Made by a program: the position numbers and the translations under genes. Under the pieces are notes generated by a model. It was not told the origin of the DNA. It saw nothing but the letters and a program-made list of their open reading frames with translations, and searched no databases. Positions 35,392 through 45,415 of a DNA stretch of 64,000 bases are shown here, piece after piece; within the stretch, counting starts at the first letter, position 1, and each line of letters opens with the position of its first letter. The stretch is from Bryum argenteum. Taxonomy: Eukaryota; Streptophyta; Bryopsida; Bryales; Bryaceae. The stretch covers positions 3,105,001 through 3,169,000 of the forward strand of contig CM073321.1 in assembly GCA_037043015.1 (NCBI GenBank), read 5' to 3'.

Positions 35392-36875
35392 GCGACACCA
35401 GGTGCGATCCGCAAGGGAGAGAAAGACAAAGATCGAGTGCGACAAGGAAAACAGCATCGGGCCCGTCTTCATGTGTTAAATACTCCGTTAAAATTGGCAT
35501 TCAGAGGCTGGGAAGATGTAGCTGACCCATGGGATATTGACCATGCAAAGCAATACATTGAGTGGTGCCACATCGACAAATCCTTCCAGCCTGAACGCCA
35601 TATTTTACACTTGAGAAGCAACAAGGCCAATTTGCGCTACTTCACCAACCCGGAGTTCCTTTCCTAATGTCTTCAAATTTACCAACTCTTTTACGCCACG
35701 AAGTTACCAAAGAAGAACCAGGTCAGATTATATTTAGTGCGCGGCGTTCATGTGGAGATCATTTTGAAGAAGAGGTTCGATTGGTCTACTGTGAAGAATT
35801 TAGAAGGCAAGGCTCAAGCACCACGAGTACAAAATGGTTTCCCTGGCTTTGGAATTTGGGCGGTAGGGGATCCTGGGTGGTTTCCCTTGGCCGTCAGACC
35901 TATGGATTTATACCCTCATAACCATATGTCTAACTCCCCGCCTGATTCCGACTCCAATGGCTCCCACGAGATAGTTTTACCTCGACGCAAAATGATGGAA
36001 AGGAATAAGCGGAAGAAGCTAGCTCGATCATTAGAGCCTATGCCCATGGCTTTATTGGTCCAAGTAAGACAACCAATTCCGGTGCAGCTACTTCTCGACA
36101 TAGTAGATGTAGAGATGGTTCATGCAGTTGGTAGAAATATTGAGCCCCAAGAAGTGGAGGTTGTTGTGGCTGGAGGCGTGCCGGATAAAATTCCACCAGT
36201 AGATTTGTCCGTCGAGATGGAGCATTTGATACAAGAGAAGGCCAGATTCAGCAATTGATGGGAGAAAATCAACACTTGAAGGAAGAGAATCAACGGCTGA
36301 AAGAGGACATGCAAAGATCTAGCGGCGAGATCTCATCCCAGCAACGACGTATCATGGAGCTTGAGGGGGCCATGGCAAAGGGGAAGGGGGCTTCTACATC
36401 ACAAACACGACCTAGTACATCGACTAGTCCAAACATATTGGTCATAGGAAGTGTGCTTGACTCCTTGGCATTCGATAATGCAGATTTCAACGAAGTATTA
36501 GGCTCGCTTGCAACACCCCTTGAAGTTGATTTGGTAGATGTTTGACGAGATAATGAGGTCTTGAAGAGTCGAATGAATCATATGGCTGAGCAATACTACT
36601 AGTGGAAGTTGACATGCATTTTATCCGTTGCCAAGGGTGACCAAATAGCTGAGGAGTTGAGGAAGATCGATAGGACATGGAAGGATCATAATAAAGAGCA
36701 GGTATTTGGTTTGACATCATGGGCAATTGTAGACGAGATGTTTCCGGATGAATTGCCAAAGAAACCGGATGGAACCAGCGTTCGGGAAGTTTTTTGGAAT
36801 ATTAAGGTTAATTGCCTACATCCAAAAAAGGGCATAGCTTATTTCTCCAAGAGCATAGGCTACATCCTACAATGA
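35389..36875 (+). pseudogene. Unknown coiled-coil gene carried by hAT (gene 2)
   Basis: Starts 'MATPGAIRKGEKDKDRVRQG' (the first three codons ATG GCG AC are shared with the transposase gene). Then an N-terminal domain with 'AFRGWEDVADPWDIDHAKQY' and 'FPGFGIWAVGDPGWFPLAVR', a basic patch ('RRKMMERNKRKKLARSLE'), and a heptad-rich coiled coil ('QHLKEENQRLKEDMQR', 'RRIMELEGAMAKG'). Its C-terminal domain has 'WKDHNKEQVFGLTSWAIVDE' and 'NIKVNCLHPKKGIAYF'. Defects: TAA 35,665, a frame change near 36,245, TGA 36,543 and TAG 36,598. About 495 residues if continuous. No family recognised. Coiled coil plus basic patch suggest DNA or protein binding, perhaps a transposition accessory factor, which is inference. 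Confidence 0.6.
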
Positions 36876-38022
36876 TGAAAATTTGTAGGTTGAAAATTTG
36901 TAATACTTCTAAGTTACTGGCCAATTGCCTTTAAATCAAAATTTGAGTAGGTTGTAATCCTTCAAAAAATTTATGTAATAGGTTTTGGATTCAATATTAA
37001 TTCATTAAATAATTAATATCTTTGGCAGGAATTGAACCTGGTAGCCAGGGTTTTACATCATATTTTTTGCTGTTAGATGAGGTGCAATAAAAAAAAAATG
37101 GTGCAACGATTTCAGAAACGGTTACTAAACCCATATTCCCATCATCTCATCAACGGCACAGGAGAGATGAGAGCAAGAAAGCCGAAGAAGCGAATGATAC
37201 ATGGGGAAGATGACAAAATGTGAAGAATGTGTTAGTTCCTGACTAACAGGAAAGAAGGTGGTGAAGGGTGCACACACACTCACTTTGAGATTGGGATACA
37301 TGTGGAACGGGGGAGGTTTGACAAACTACCCAATGTGTTTTAAATGCACAGCTAGTTCGCCATCCTCCACAACAGAAGCCAAATCCTTCCGCCTCGAAGC
37401 AGATCTTGATCGATCTCCAACACGTAAGACGTCGTCTCGGCCCAAGTTCAAGCGGCAATTAATATTTGCAAGCGCCCCTAAGTCCTCCAGATCTGCCTTT
37501 TGTTCAAGGTTTCAAAGATCAAAAAGAAGAACTACACCATGTGTGCTACCAGAAGCTAGTGTGAGAAGAAGTGGCTTCTAGGGTGGTAGAGTTAGATATC
37601 GAGAATGCGATAAGCCAAGAACAATTTGCAAGATCGCGGCTGAAACAAGCGGGAGAAGGAAGCTGGCAGGGGGGACGAAAATAGGGCAACGTTGTTGCAA
37701 GTGACCAGGGGTAGGTTGTTAGGGTTTCTAGTTACTAGGGTTTCATTGATATTGATGTCCATGGCACACCCAATAGCCCCAGGTATGAGCCTAGGGATCC
37801 ATATGTAGACAAGTTGATTTTCTACATTGGAGAATTATAATTGGCTAGAATCCTCTCTTCTGTAATATCTATAGGCAAAAAATCCTACATTTTTTTTATT
37901 GGAGAGGCTAAAATCAAATGCTTCTAAATTTCCTTAGGTTTTACGTCCTATACTTTCAAAAAATTTAGGCTATTTCACAAGTTTCATAGGCTGCATTTAT
38001 ATTAGACTTAGGTTCTTCCCGG
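36876..38022. other. Spacer between hAT genes 2 and 3
   Basis: AT-rich with some GC-richer pieces. A tRNA box-B-like GGTTCAATTCC is on the minus strand at about 37,030-37,042, without a matching box A. The usual element cassette (CCACTATATAA..) is absent, so gene 3 seems to have lost its promoter or first exon, or to be spliced from upstream. Confidence 0.45.
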
Positions 38023-38967
38023 ATGCTGGATGGAACAATTGACTGGGCCCAATACGAGTGGGATTTTGAAAACACGACGGACATCAAGAAAGCAGCCAAA
38101 CTGTGGCCTACACCAGCAACGTTCGTGACGGATGGTGAAAATTGTGCGACGTGTTGCAACCCCTTTGGACCTGAAGGAGGATTTTGCGTAGGCACTTGCC
38201 GCCACGTGTTTCATCTGATTTGCCTCATTGGCTTCATGGTTGTTTGACGACAATGTCTACTATGTAAATCTCCCTTCCACAAGCGCTTGTACAACCTTTT
38301 TGGATTAGAGGATTACATGCCACCGCATTGGGTGTATAATAAAACCAATGCAAAAGACCACAAAGGGAAATGGGGAGAAGACTTGGTATGGAGTTGGAAA
38401 TTGTCTTGCACTTCTATACAGAAGCAATTGGCTGCCCTTGAATTCGGCTGTGAAAGGGATCCGGAGGCAATTACGAGGGCGTGTCATCATTTAATTCCAT
38501 CAAATGTCTCAAATGCCAATGGCAAGCAAAACTTCTTCTACCAGGTTTACAGCGGGTATTGGGACGAAGCGCACAAGGAGTTTCGATTTGGGATTCATCC
38601 AGCAGGGCTAAGATGGAAGTCAAATGGAATAATGTATTCGTCGGAAGAGCGTTCCGACTGCGATTATGAGATGAACTGGGCAACAGATCAATCCAAATGG
38701 ACAGACCTTTTACATCATCAAAGCATTGATTTTCTGATGGAACAACATAGTCCCTAAACCGGACGCATGCTTCGAGCCATGCAACAATCACAATTCATGA
38801 GGAATATTCTTGAAGAAGACGGGTCTGCGAGGAGGACTCGATCAGCAGTTTGTAGACTTCAATTGGGCGGGGGTGAAGATATGCCGGAGGGTACGAATGA
38901 TGCCGAGGCCGGCCCAAGCGGTGCAGCGATGGACAAGAACAAATTGAAGATTTTTGTGGTTGTGTAG
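38023..38967 (+). pseudogene. RING-H2-like gene carried by hAT (gene 3)
   Basis: One reading frame of about 315 codons interrupted only by TGA 38,245 and TAA 38,755. It shows C-x2-C ('CATC'), then 'CRHVFHLIC' (C-x-H-x2-H-x2-C) and 'CLLC', the C3H2C3 ligand pattern of RING-H2 E3 ubiquitin ligases, followed by 'KSPFHKRLYNLFGLEDYMPP'. The rest ('WSWKLSCTSIQKQLAALEFG', 'FRFGIHPAGLRWKSNGIMYS') is unknown, and the tail is acidic and Gly-rich. The derivative at 23.2 kb has CAA in place of the second stop. The upstream sequence lacks the shared cassette, so the true start is uncertain. An E3 ligase role in transposition or host defence is inference. Confidence 0.65.
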
Positions 38968-39239
38968 CAACCAAGATATACTTTTCTTTTTCTGTATCGT
39001 TAAACACTATTGAAATACATATGCTTTTCTATTGCAAACTTGTTGGCACACTCTATGCATGTGTTTATAATCATATGATCATGTGAATGCTAATTATCAT
39101 GGTGTCATTGTATGGTTAGCTTGATAAGTAGTTAAGTGGGAGAAGAAATAATTTTAAATGTTGTTACAACTAATAAATATCTTATAAACATGATAGGACA
39201 ATAAAAAAAAATAAACATATGGGTAGGGGATGTCAATCC

Positions 39240-39422
39240 AAAGTGCCGGGGAAGAAAGGGGAAGTGAGGGTGAGGAGGGGGTGAGGGTGAGGGGGGGGCG
39301 CGGGTGAGGGGGGGTGGAGAGGGGAGGAGAACAAAAGAAAGGGAGGAGTGGGGAGAGAAGGGGAGGGAAGAGGAGAGAAGGGGAGGAAGGGGAAGAGGAG
39401 TGGATGGATGGTCAATCCAATC
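39240..39422. repeat. Purine-rich tract after hAT gene 3
   Basis: GGGGAGGAGA/GGGTGAGG units. The same block recurs at 23,680-23,830 in the derivative and at 41,175-41,270 within this element, each time just before a hairpin module. Confidence 0.8.
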
Positions 39423-39425
39423 ATT

Positions 39426-39500
39426 GCAAATCCAAACATTCCCCCACTTTATCCGGGATACTCAAAATCCCGGCTTTAGTAAGGCAATGTTTGGATTTGC
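39426..39500. repeat. hAT hairpin module, copy 2
   Basis: Arms GCAAATCCAAACATT and AATGTTTGGATTTGC pair perfectly, as does most of ATCCGGGAT/ATCCCGGCT. The following ~60 bp ('TAATTCTATTAATGATGCTT', 'TGCAAAACATAAGATTCGTG') is shared with the copies at 23.8 and 41.3 kb. Confidence 0.85.
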
Positions 39501-39599
39501 TAATTCTATTAATGATGCTTCTTTGCAAAACATAAGATTCGTGAGAGAGATGGAAAAAAACCTTTGCAAAAATTTTCAAAAAAACAACATGGGGTGGGT

Positions 39600-41170
39600 G
39601 AGAAGGGAGAGGCGGGTTACGGGGGGTAGGGGGGCGGGTTATGGGGAGGGGCGGGTTACGGGGGTAGGGCGGGTGCTGCGCGGGGTAGGACGGGTACGAG
39701 GAGGGGGAAGAGCGGAGAGGGTGAGGGGAGTGAGGATGAGGGGGTGAGGGGTGAGATGGTGAGGGGTCGGGGGTCAAGGGGTCAAGGGGTCGGGCGTCGT
39801 CAGTCGGGGGGTCGGGCGTCGAGGGTCGGGGGGTCAAGGCGTCGAGGGTCGGGCGTCGGGCGTCGCGGGTCGAGAGTCCGGAGTGGGTAAGGGGTCGGGG
39901 GTCGGGGTGACGACGGACGGGGGTCAGGGGGTCAAGGAGTGCGGGGGTCAAGCGGTCAGAGGTTCAAAGGGTCAGGGGGTCAAGAGGCCGGGGGTCGGGG
40001 TCAAGGAGTGAGGGGGTCAAGGGGTCGGGGTTCAAAGGGTCGGGGGTCAAGAGGTCGGGGGTCAGTCGGGGTGAGGAGGAGAGGGGTGAGGAGGTGAGAG
40101 GTTAGAGGGTGAGGTGGTGAGAGGGTGAGGTGGTGAGAGGGTGAGGTGGTGAGGGGGTCGAGGGTGAGGGGGTGAGGGGTGAGGTGGTGAGGAGGTTAGG
40201 AGGTCGGGGTCGGGGGTCGGGAGGTCGGGGGGGGAGGAGAAGGGGTGAGGGGACGGGGAGTCGAGGGTCGGGGAGTGAGGGGGTCGGGGTCGGGGAGGTG
40301 AGGGGGACAGGAGTGAGGGGTCGGGGGGTCGGGAGGTGAGGGGGACAGTCGAGTCGGGGGTCGGGTGGTGAGGGGTTCGAGGGGTCGGGAGGTCGGGAGT
40401 CGGGGGTGAGGAGGTGAGGGGACAGGGGAGTCAGGAGGTCAAGGGGTCATGGGGTCAGGGGGTCAGGGGTCGGGGAGAGGCGATTAGGGGGTGCGGGGGT
40501 CACGGGGTCAGGGGTTAGAGAGTTAGGGGGTCAGAGGGTCAGGGGGTCAGAGGGTCAGGGGGTCAAGGGGTCAAGGGGTCAGGGGTCAGGGGGTCAGGGA
40601 GTCAGGGAGTGAGGGGGTCAAGGGGTCAGGGATTCAGGGGGTCAGTGAGTGGGTGAGGGGGTGAGGTGGTGAGGGGATGAGGGGGTCAGGAGGTCAGGGA
40701 GTGAGGGGGTCAAAGGGTCAAGGGGTCAGGGGGTCAGGAGGTGAGGGGGTCAGGAGGTGAGGTGGTGAGGGGGTCAGGGCGTCAGGAGGTCAGAGGGTTA
40801 GGGAGTGGGTGAGAGGGTCATAGGGTCAGGGGGTCAGGGGGTCAGGGGGTCAGACGGTCAGGGAATGGGTGAGAGGGTCAGGGGGTTAGGGGGTGAGGGA
40901 GTGAGGGGGTCAAGGGGTCAGGGGGTCGGGGGGTCAAGGGGTGAGGAGGTGAGGGGGTGAGGAGGTGAGGGGGCAAGGTGTTGAGGTGGTGAGGGAGTCA
41001 GGGAGTTAGAGGGTCCAGGGGTCGGGGGGTCAGGGGGTGAGGAGGTGAGGGAGTCAGGGAGTCAGGGGGTAAGGGGGTGAGAGGGTGAGAGGTTGAGAGG
41101 AGGTGCGTGTGAGGTGGGTGAGGGTGAGGTGGGGGTGAGGGTGAGGGGAGGTGAGGATCAGGGGGCATGT
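39600..41170. repeat. 1.6-kb G-rich minisatellite (GGGGTCA / GGGGTGA)
   Basis: Imperfect head-to-tail heptamer and octamer words GGGGTCA, GGTCAGG and GGTGAGG with clusters of GTCGGGG. Nearly free of C except in GTC. Absent in this expanded form from the 22.7-kb derivative, which has only a shorter GGGTGAG tract, so it has expanded in one copy. Confidence 0.85.
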
Positions 41171-41289
41171 GAGGGTGAGGGGGGGGGAGGAGAAGAAAAA
41201 AAAGGGAGGAGTGGGGAGAGAAGGGGAGGGAAGAGGAGAGAAGGGGAAGAAGGAGAAGCGGAGTGGATGGATGGTCAATCCAAATATTG

Positions 41290-41362
41290 CCAATCCAAAC
41301 ATTCCCTCACTTTATCCGGGATACTCCAAATCCTAGCTTTAATGAGGGAATGTTTGGATTTG
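41290..41362. repeat. hAT hairpin module, copy 3
   Basis: AATCCAAACATTCCCTCA and TGAGGGAATGTTTGGATT form 18-bp perfect arms. Duplicate of the 39,426 module together with its purine-rich lead-in, indicating a segmental duplication within the element that flanks the expanded G-rich array. Confidence 0.85.
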
Positions 41363-41876
41363 CTTATTCTATTAATGATGCTTCTTTGCAAAACATAAGA
41401 TTCGTAAGAGAGATGAGAAAAACCTTTGCAAAAAATTTCGAAAAACTACGTGGGGTAAGTGAAAGCGGAAAGGTGGGTCACGGGGGGGATGGGCGGGTTA
41501 CAGGGGTTAGGGCGGGTGCGACGTGGGGTAGGGCGGGTACGACGGGGGTAGGGGCGGGTGCGACGGGGGGTAGGGCGGATACCACGTGGGGTAGGGGCGG
41601 GTTTTGGGGGTAGGGCAAATACCGGGGGATAGGGCGGGTGCTCGGGGGATAGGGCGGGTCTTGGGGGGGTAGGGCGGGTATCGGGAGGTAGGGTGGAGGG
41701 GGTAAGGGGGAGTGAGGGGAGAGTAAGGGAAGTGAGGGTGAGGGGGGTGGGGGTGAGGGGGGTGAGGGGAAGGTGGAGGGTGAGGGGGGGGTGAAGGGGG
41801 GGAGGAGAAGAAAAGAAAGAAGGGAGTGGGATAGAAGGGGAGGGTAGGGAAGGCATAGTCAATTCAATTGTAGAAA

Positions 41877-41952
41877 AGTCAAACATTTAGTCCACTATAT
41901 CCGGGAAAGTCCAAATTCCGGCTTTAGTAAGGAACGATTGGACTTCATTACT
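41877..41952. repeat. hAT hairpin module, variant type, copy 2
   Basis: 'AAAGTCAAACATTTAGTCCA' on the left and 'AAGGAACGATTGGACTT' on the right form an imperfect stem around 'ATATCCGGGAAAGTCCAAAT'. Counterpart of 24,684-24,752, followed by the same AT-rich block. Confidence 0.65.
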
Positions 41953-42359
41953 TTAAATATACCCGGTAGGTGGAAGAAGGGGCCAAGGGGGGATCCAAGG
42001 AAAGAGAGAATTGAAGTTTCCGTACTTCCCCCTCTTATTCAAATTGCCCCACCACAAACCAATTCCTCCCTCTATTTCAAATTCGAGCTACCATATCCCA
42101 AATGAATGATCTTAAATGTGTGCTATTTCTCTCTAATCCCACCTTGTATTATGTTTATTTGATTCTTTTCTTCCCAATGCTATATTACAAATAAATTTAT
42201 CATCCTAATGGTTTAATCATATATTTGATTTTACGCTCAAAATTTATATTACCACTAAAGAATATACTGGTGGGTGGTATTATGTTTATTTGATTCTTCT
42301 TCAAATAACATTTTATTTTAAAAAAATTAAAAAAAATTAATAAAATTAATAAAAATAAA

Positions 42360-42770
42360 AAAAACGCAGCAACCCTCCTTATACCCCCTTACCCCCTCTC
42401 CTATCCCACCTCCCCCCCTTTCCCCCTCCCCTACTCCACCTTTCCCTCTCCCCCTACCCCCCCCCCTTATCCCTCTCCCTACCTTCGCTTACTCCCCTAC
42501 CCCCCCTCTTATCCCTACTCCCCCTTACCCCTCCATCTACCCCCCATTACTCCCGTACCACCCCCTTCCCCCTACCCCCCATTACTCCCGTACCACCCCC
42601 TTCCCCTACCCCCCCTTTCTTCCTCCTTCCCCCTACCCCCTTCCTTCCTCCTTCCCCCTACCCCCTTCCTTCCTCCTTCCCCTACCCCCCTTCCTTCCTC
42701 CTACCCCCGTAACCCGCCCCCCCCCTTAACCCGCCCCCCCCCGTAACCCGCCCCTCCCCCCATAGAAATC
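42360..42770. repeat. C-rich spacer upstream of hAT transposase gene
   Basis: CCCCTTACCCCC/CCTTCCTTCCTCC pyrimidine tract following an A-rich run. A 'CCCTTCCTTCCTCCTTCCCC' unit is repeated about four times at 42,605-42,705. It ends in CCGCCCC units before the promoter cassette. Confidence 0.8.
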
Positions 42771-42797
42771 CCCATCTTCCCATCCATGTACCATGGG

Positions 42798-42954
42798 GGG
42801 TCCAACCACTATATAAAGGGCAAACTTCTCATTTGTAATCCGCCCCTCCTAGCTGCCAAGATTCACTTCTCTTCGTGAGGGTCGGATTGGGGATTGGGGA
42901 AGGGCGTTTTAGCACATTGGAAGGAGGTTTTTGAATTTTTTTTCTACAAGGATG
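42798..42954 (+). promoter_or_regulatory. Promoter/leader cassette of hAT transposase gene
   Basis: GGTCCAACCACTATATAAAG with TATA at 42,810, 'CATTTGTAATCCG', 'CCTAGCTGCCAAGATTCACT', 'GTTTTAGCACATTGGAAGG' and ATG 42,952. TATA-ATG 142 bp. Paralogous to the gene-2 cassette. Confidence 0.85.
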
Positions 42955-45300
42955 GCGACCAGCGCTAGCTGACAGCGGAGCTAATGTCAAAATTGGTTCA
43001 CGCAAGACAATAGAACAAAGAATTATTACGAGGGTTTACATGATATACCAAATTGGCCACTAAAGCCTTCATCTTTTAGACTCGAATGCGATAGGAAGCT
43101 AACGGAGGACAACAAGAGAGTGGAATTTGTGGTATGAATTTCATGATGATGGGAACATTACTTGTGTTTTTTGCAACACAACATTCACCTACAAACGAAT
43201 TGGAGCATTCATGCACTTAGCCTACATGCCGAAATCCGAGAAGAGTGTGTATTCCCTTGTACCGCATCGTGTTCGCAGCAGGTTTGAAAATTGTAGGGAC
43301 ATAGTTCTCGCCAGAATGAGTGATGAAGACATGTACGGTGGAGATTCTACTATAGATGGTTCCTCTACAGGAATTCCTAGTGGTTCTTCATGCCATGTAG
43401 GTGTTGATACAAACACAGGGGTTGGAGTGAGGGGTGGAAGTCCTCATAGAGGAGGCCGTGATGCGTGCGTGGTAGAGGGACGTGAGAATCTACACTCCAT
43501 GTCAGCTGTCCGAGGCGCATCAAATTCTACGAGGTCCGTAGCAGTACGCCAACGTAGCATGGAGGAATCTTTGAACACCGCGAAGAGGAGAGAATTGGAT
43601 AAAAAGTGGGCAGATTGTTTATATAAGGCAAATATCCCATTCAACGTGGCCAGGAACCCGTTTTTTATTGAAGCGGTTTTAGCTACTTCCAAGGCGAGGT
43701 TTGACTATGTTCCTCCATCTTATCACCAATTCAGGACTAATCTCATAGAACCCAGCAGATTGCGAGTCGAGAAGGAGATTGAATCAAGAACTAGATTTGC
43801 AAAATCTGCGTATGGGGTGTCCATATGCACCGATGATTGGGACGATGTTAATCGTAGGCCCCTCATGAATGTGATGATGACGTGCCCACCTGGAGATGTG
43901 TTTCTAGGAAGCATTGACACCACTGGGCAGACAAAATCTGCGACGTATATAGCAGACAAACTCAAAGTATTCATTGAAAAGGTGGGACCTAAGAATGTGA
44001 CTGCAGTGTGTACGGATAACGCTGCAAGCATGCTTGGAGCAATGAAATGTATCATCGAGGAGTATCCATGGATTTTCTCGCAAGGATGCATAGCTTATAC
44101 TTTGGATCTCCTATTGGAAGATTGGACAAAAATCAACATCTTCGAGGACCTTATCAAGAGGGCAAGAAAGTTGTGCTATTATAGTAGGAACCATCATGCA
44201 ACAATGGCAACATTTTGTGAATTGAGTCCGAAACTGACAATCTTGGTGCCAGAGGAGACGCGCTTTGCATGCAATATGTTGATGCAGGACCGACTCATCA
44301 AACTCAAGCCTGTCCAAGAGGAATTGAAAGACCATCCCCGAGTTCAGAACTATTCCAATACATCGAGGGACAGAATGAGAGGGGAGCGGGCAGCCACCGC
44401 CATGCGCAATATCGTGCGCACCATTGAGGATGGGGCCTTCTGGCAGCGGTGCAAGAATTTCATTTATATGACGGAGGAGGTTTTAAGAGCAGTACGCGTG
44501 TTTGATGGCCGAGAACCCGCAATGGGTAAGGCATGGCTCATACCACAAGGATTGCATCAACATGTGACGTCATTCAGGGATCCACCATTTAGCGTCCGAC
44601 CAGATATTGCAACAATATTGGAGGATTCATTCAAAGCGAGGAGGGCCATGTGTTTTACGGATCTTCACTACGCAGCTGCCCTCTTGAATCCATATCTCAA
44701 GGAGAATGCAGCGCTAAAGCAAGACGGCGTAGCCCTCAGTGCGCTATATCGTGTAATTCACAAATTAAAAGACGTGGTGGTGTGAAGTACAAAGACGTCA
44801 TGTCCGAATTACAAGAGTATAACGAAGGTACAGGGCCATATAGCCCCGACATTGCCTTCAACATCCGTGCAACAAACATACTCCCTCATCAATGGTGGTA
44901 TAGGATTGAAAATCAGTACCTTTCCGAAATGGCTGTACGCATATTGTCTCTCACATGTTCAGCTAGTTCATGTAAGCGTAATTGGAGTGCTTACCCATTT
45001 GTGCAAAATAAGAGCCGAAATCCATTAGCCCCAGAAAAGGCAGAGACATTGGTGTATATCTATACCAATGGCCGTGTATTACAAAAAATACCAGGGCCCG
45101 AACTACTTCGCTAGTATGAAGAGAATGTCAACTCAGAGAATTCTGACCTAGATGCCCTCGGCCCAATTCGAGTAGATGAGCCCAACCGAGAGTTCCTACA
45201 AGAGGAGGACGATAGTGACATGGAAGCCAATTGGGAAGGTAGAGAGTACCGACCAAATCCAGATCTCTGGGCTTTTTACTGCAAAGTTTCTTACCCATGA
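42952..45300 (+). pseudogene. hAT transposase (BED / DUF659 / hATC)
   Basis: Begins with ATG 42,952 but meets TGA 42,970 and TAA 42,979, and shifts frame near 43,120. From 43,127 it is open for 552 codons. BED-like finger 'WYEFHDDGNITCVFCN..F', DUF659 region with 'SICTDDWDDVNRRPLMNVMM' (first catalytic Asp), 'NVTAVCTDNAASM' (second Asp) and 'GCIAYTLDLLLEDW'. After a frame change near 44,760 comes the hATC dimerisation part 'MAVRILSLTCSASSCKRNWS' and 'APEKAETLVYIYTNGRV', then TAG 45,112 and an acidic tail ending at TGA 45,298. About 780 residues if continuous, normal for this plant hAT branch. It lies nearest the right end and is the only gene that defines the superfamily. Confidence 0.9.
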
Positions 45301-45415
45301 AAAAATTACACACCCCCTACAATGAAGGTGGGCGGGCACGCCCGTCCGTCCGGGACAACTCGTACGTCCCTTTTGTCCACTCGATTACCTCAACATGCCT
45401 GATATGACAACCTTG

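Larger units (their letters stand above)
32321..45415 (+). mobile_element. 13.1-kb four-gene hAT transposon
   Basis: The left end CAAGGTTGTCATACCGGG and right end ..GATATGACAACCTTG are inverted repeats (14 of the first 15 bases match). Flanks CGGTATTT and CGGTTATT(T) form an imperfect 8-bp target duplication, the hAT length. Inside, all on the plus strand: a kinase-like gene (33,110-34,196), an unknown coiled-coil gene (35,389-36,875), a RING-H2 gene (38,023-38,967) and the transposase (42,952-45,300). Spacers are G-rich after the left end and after gene 3, and C-rich before genes 2 and 4. Three genes share a promoter cassette. Every gene has stops or frame changes, so this copy is dead. Most hAT elements carry the transposase alone; four genes is unusual. 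A nested or composite origin is possible, but the deletion derivative at 22.7 kb supports one unit. Confidence 0.85.

Noticed and set aside
37024-37045. tRNA or SINE at the GGTTCAATTCC match
   Set aside because: No box A at the proper distance and no acceptor-stem pairing.
33110-38967. Stop-codon readthrough or recoding in the hAT cargo genes
   Set aside because: Stops of all three types occur together with frame changes, and one TAA is CAA in the sister copy; decay by mutation explains them.
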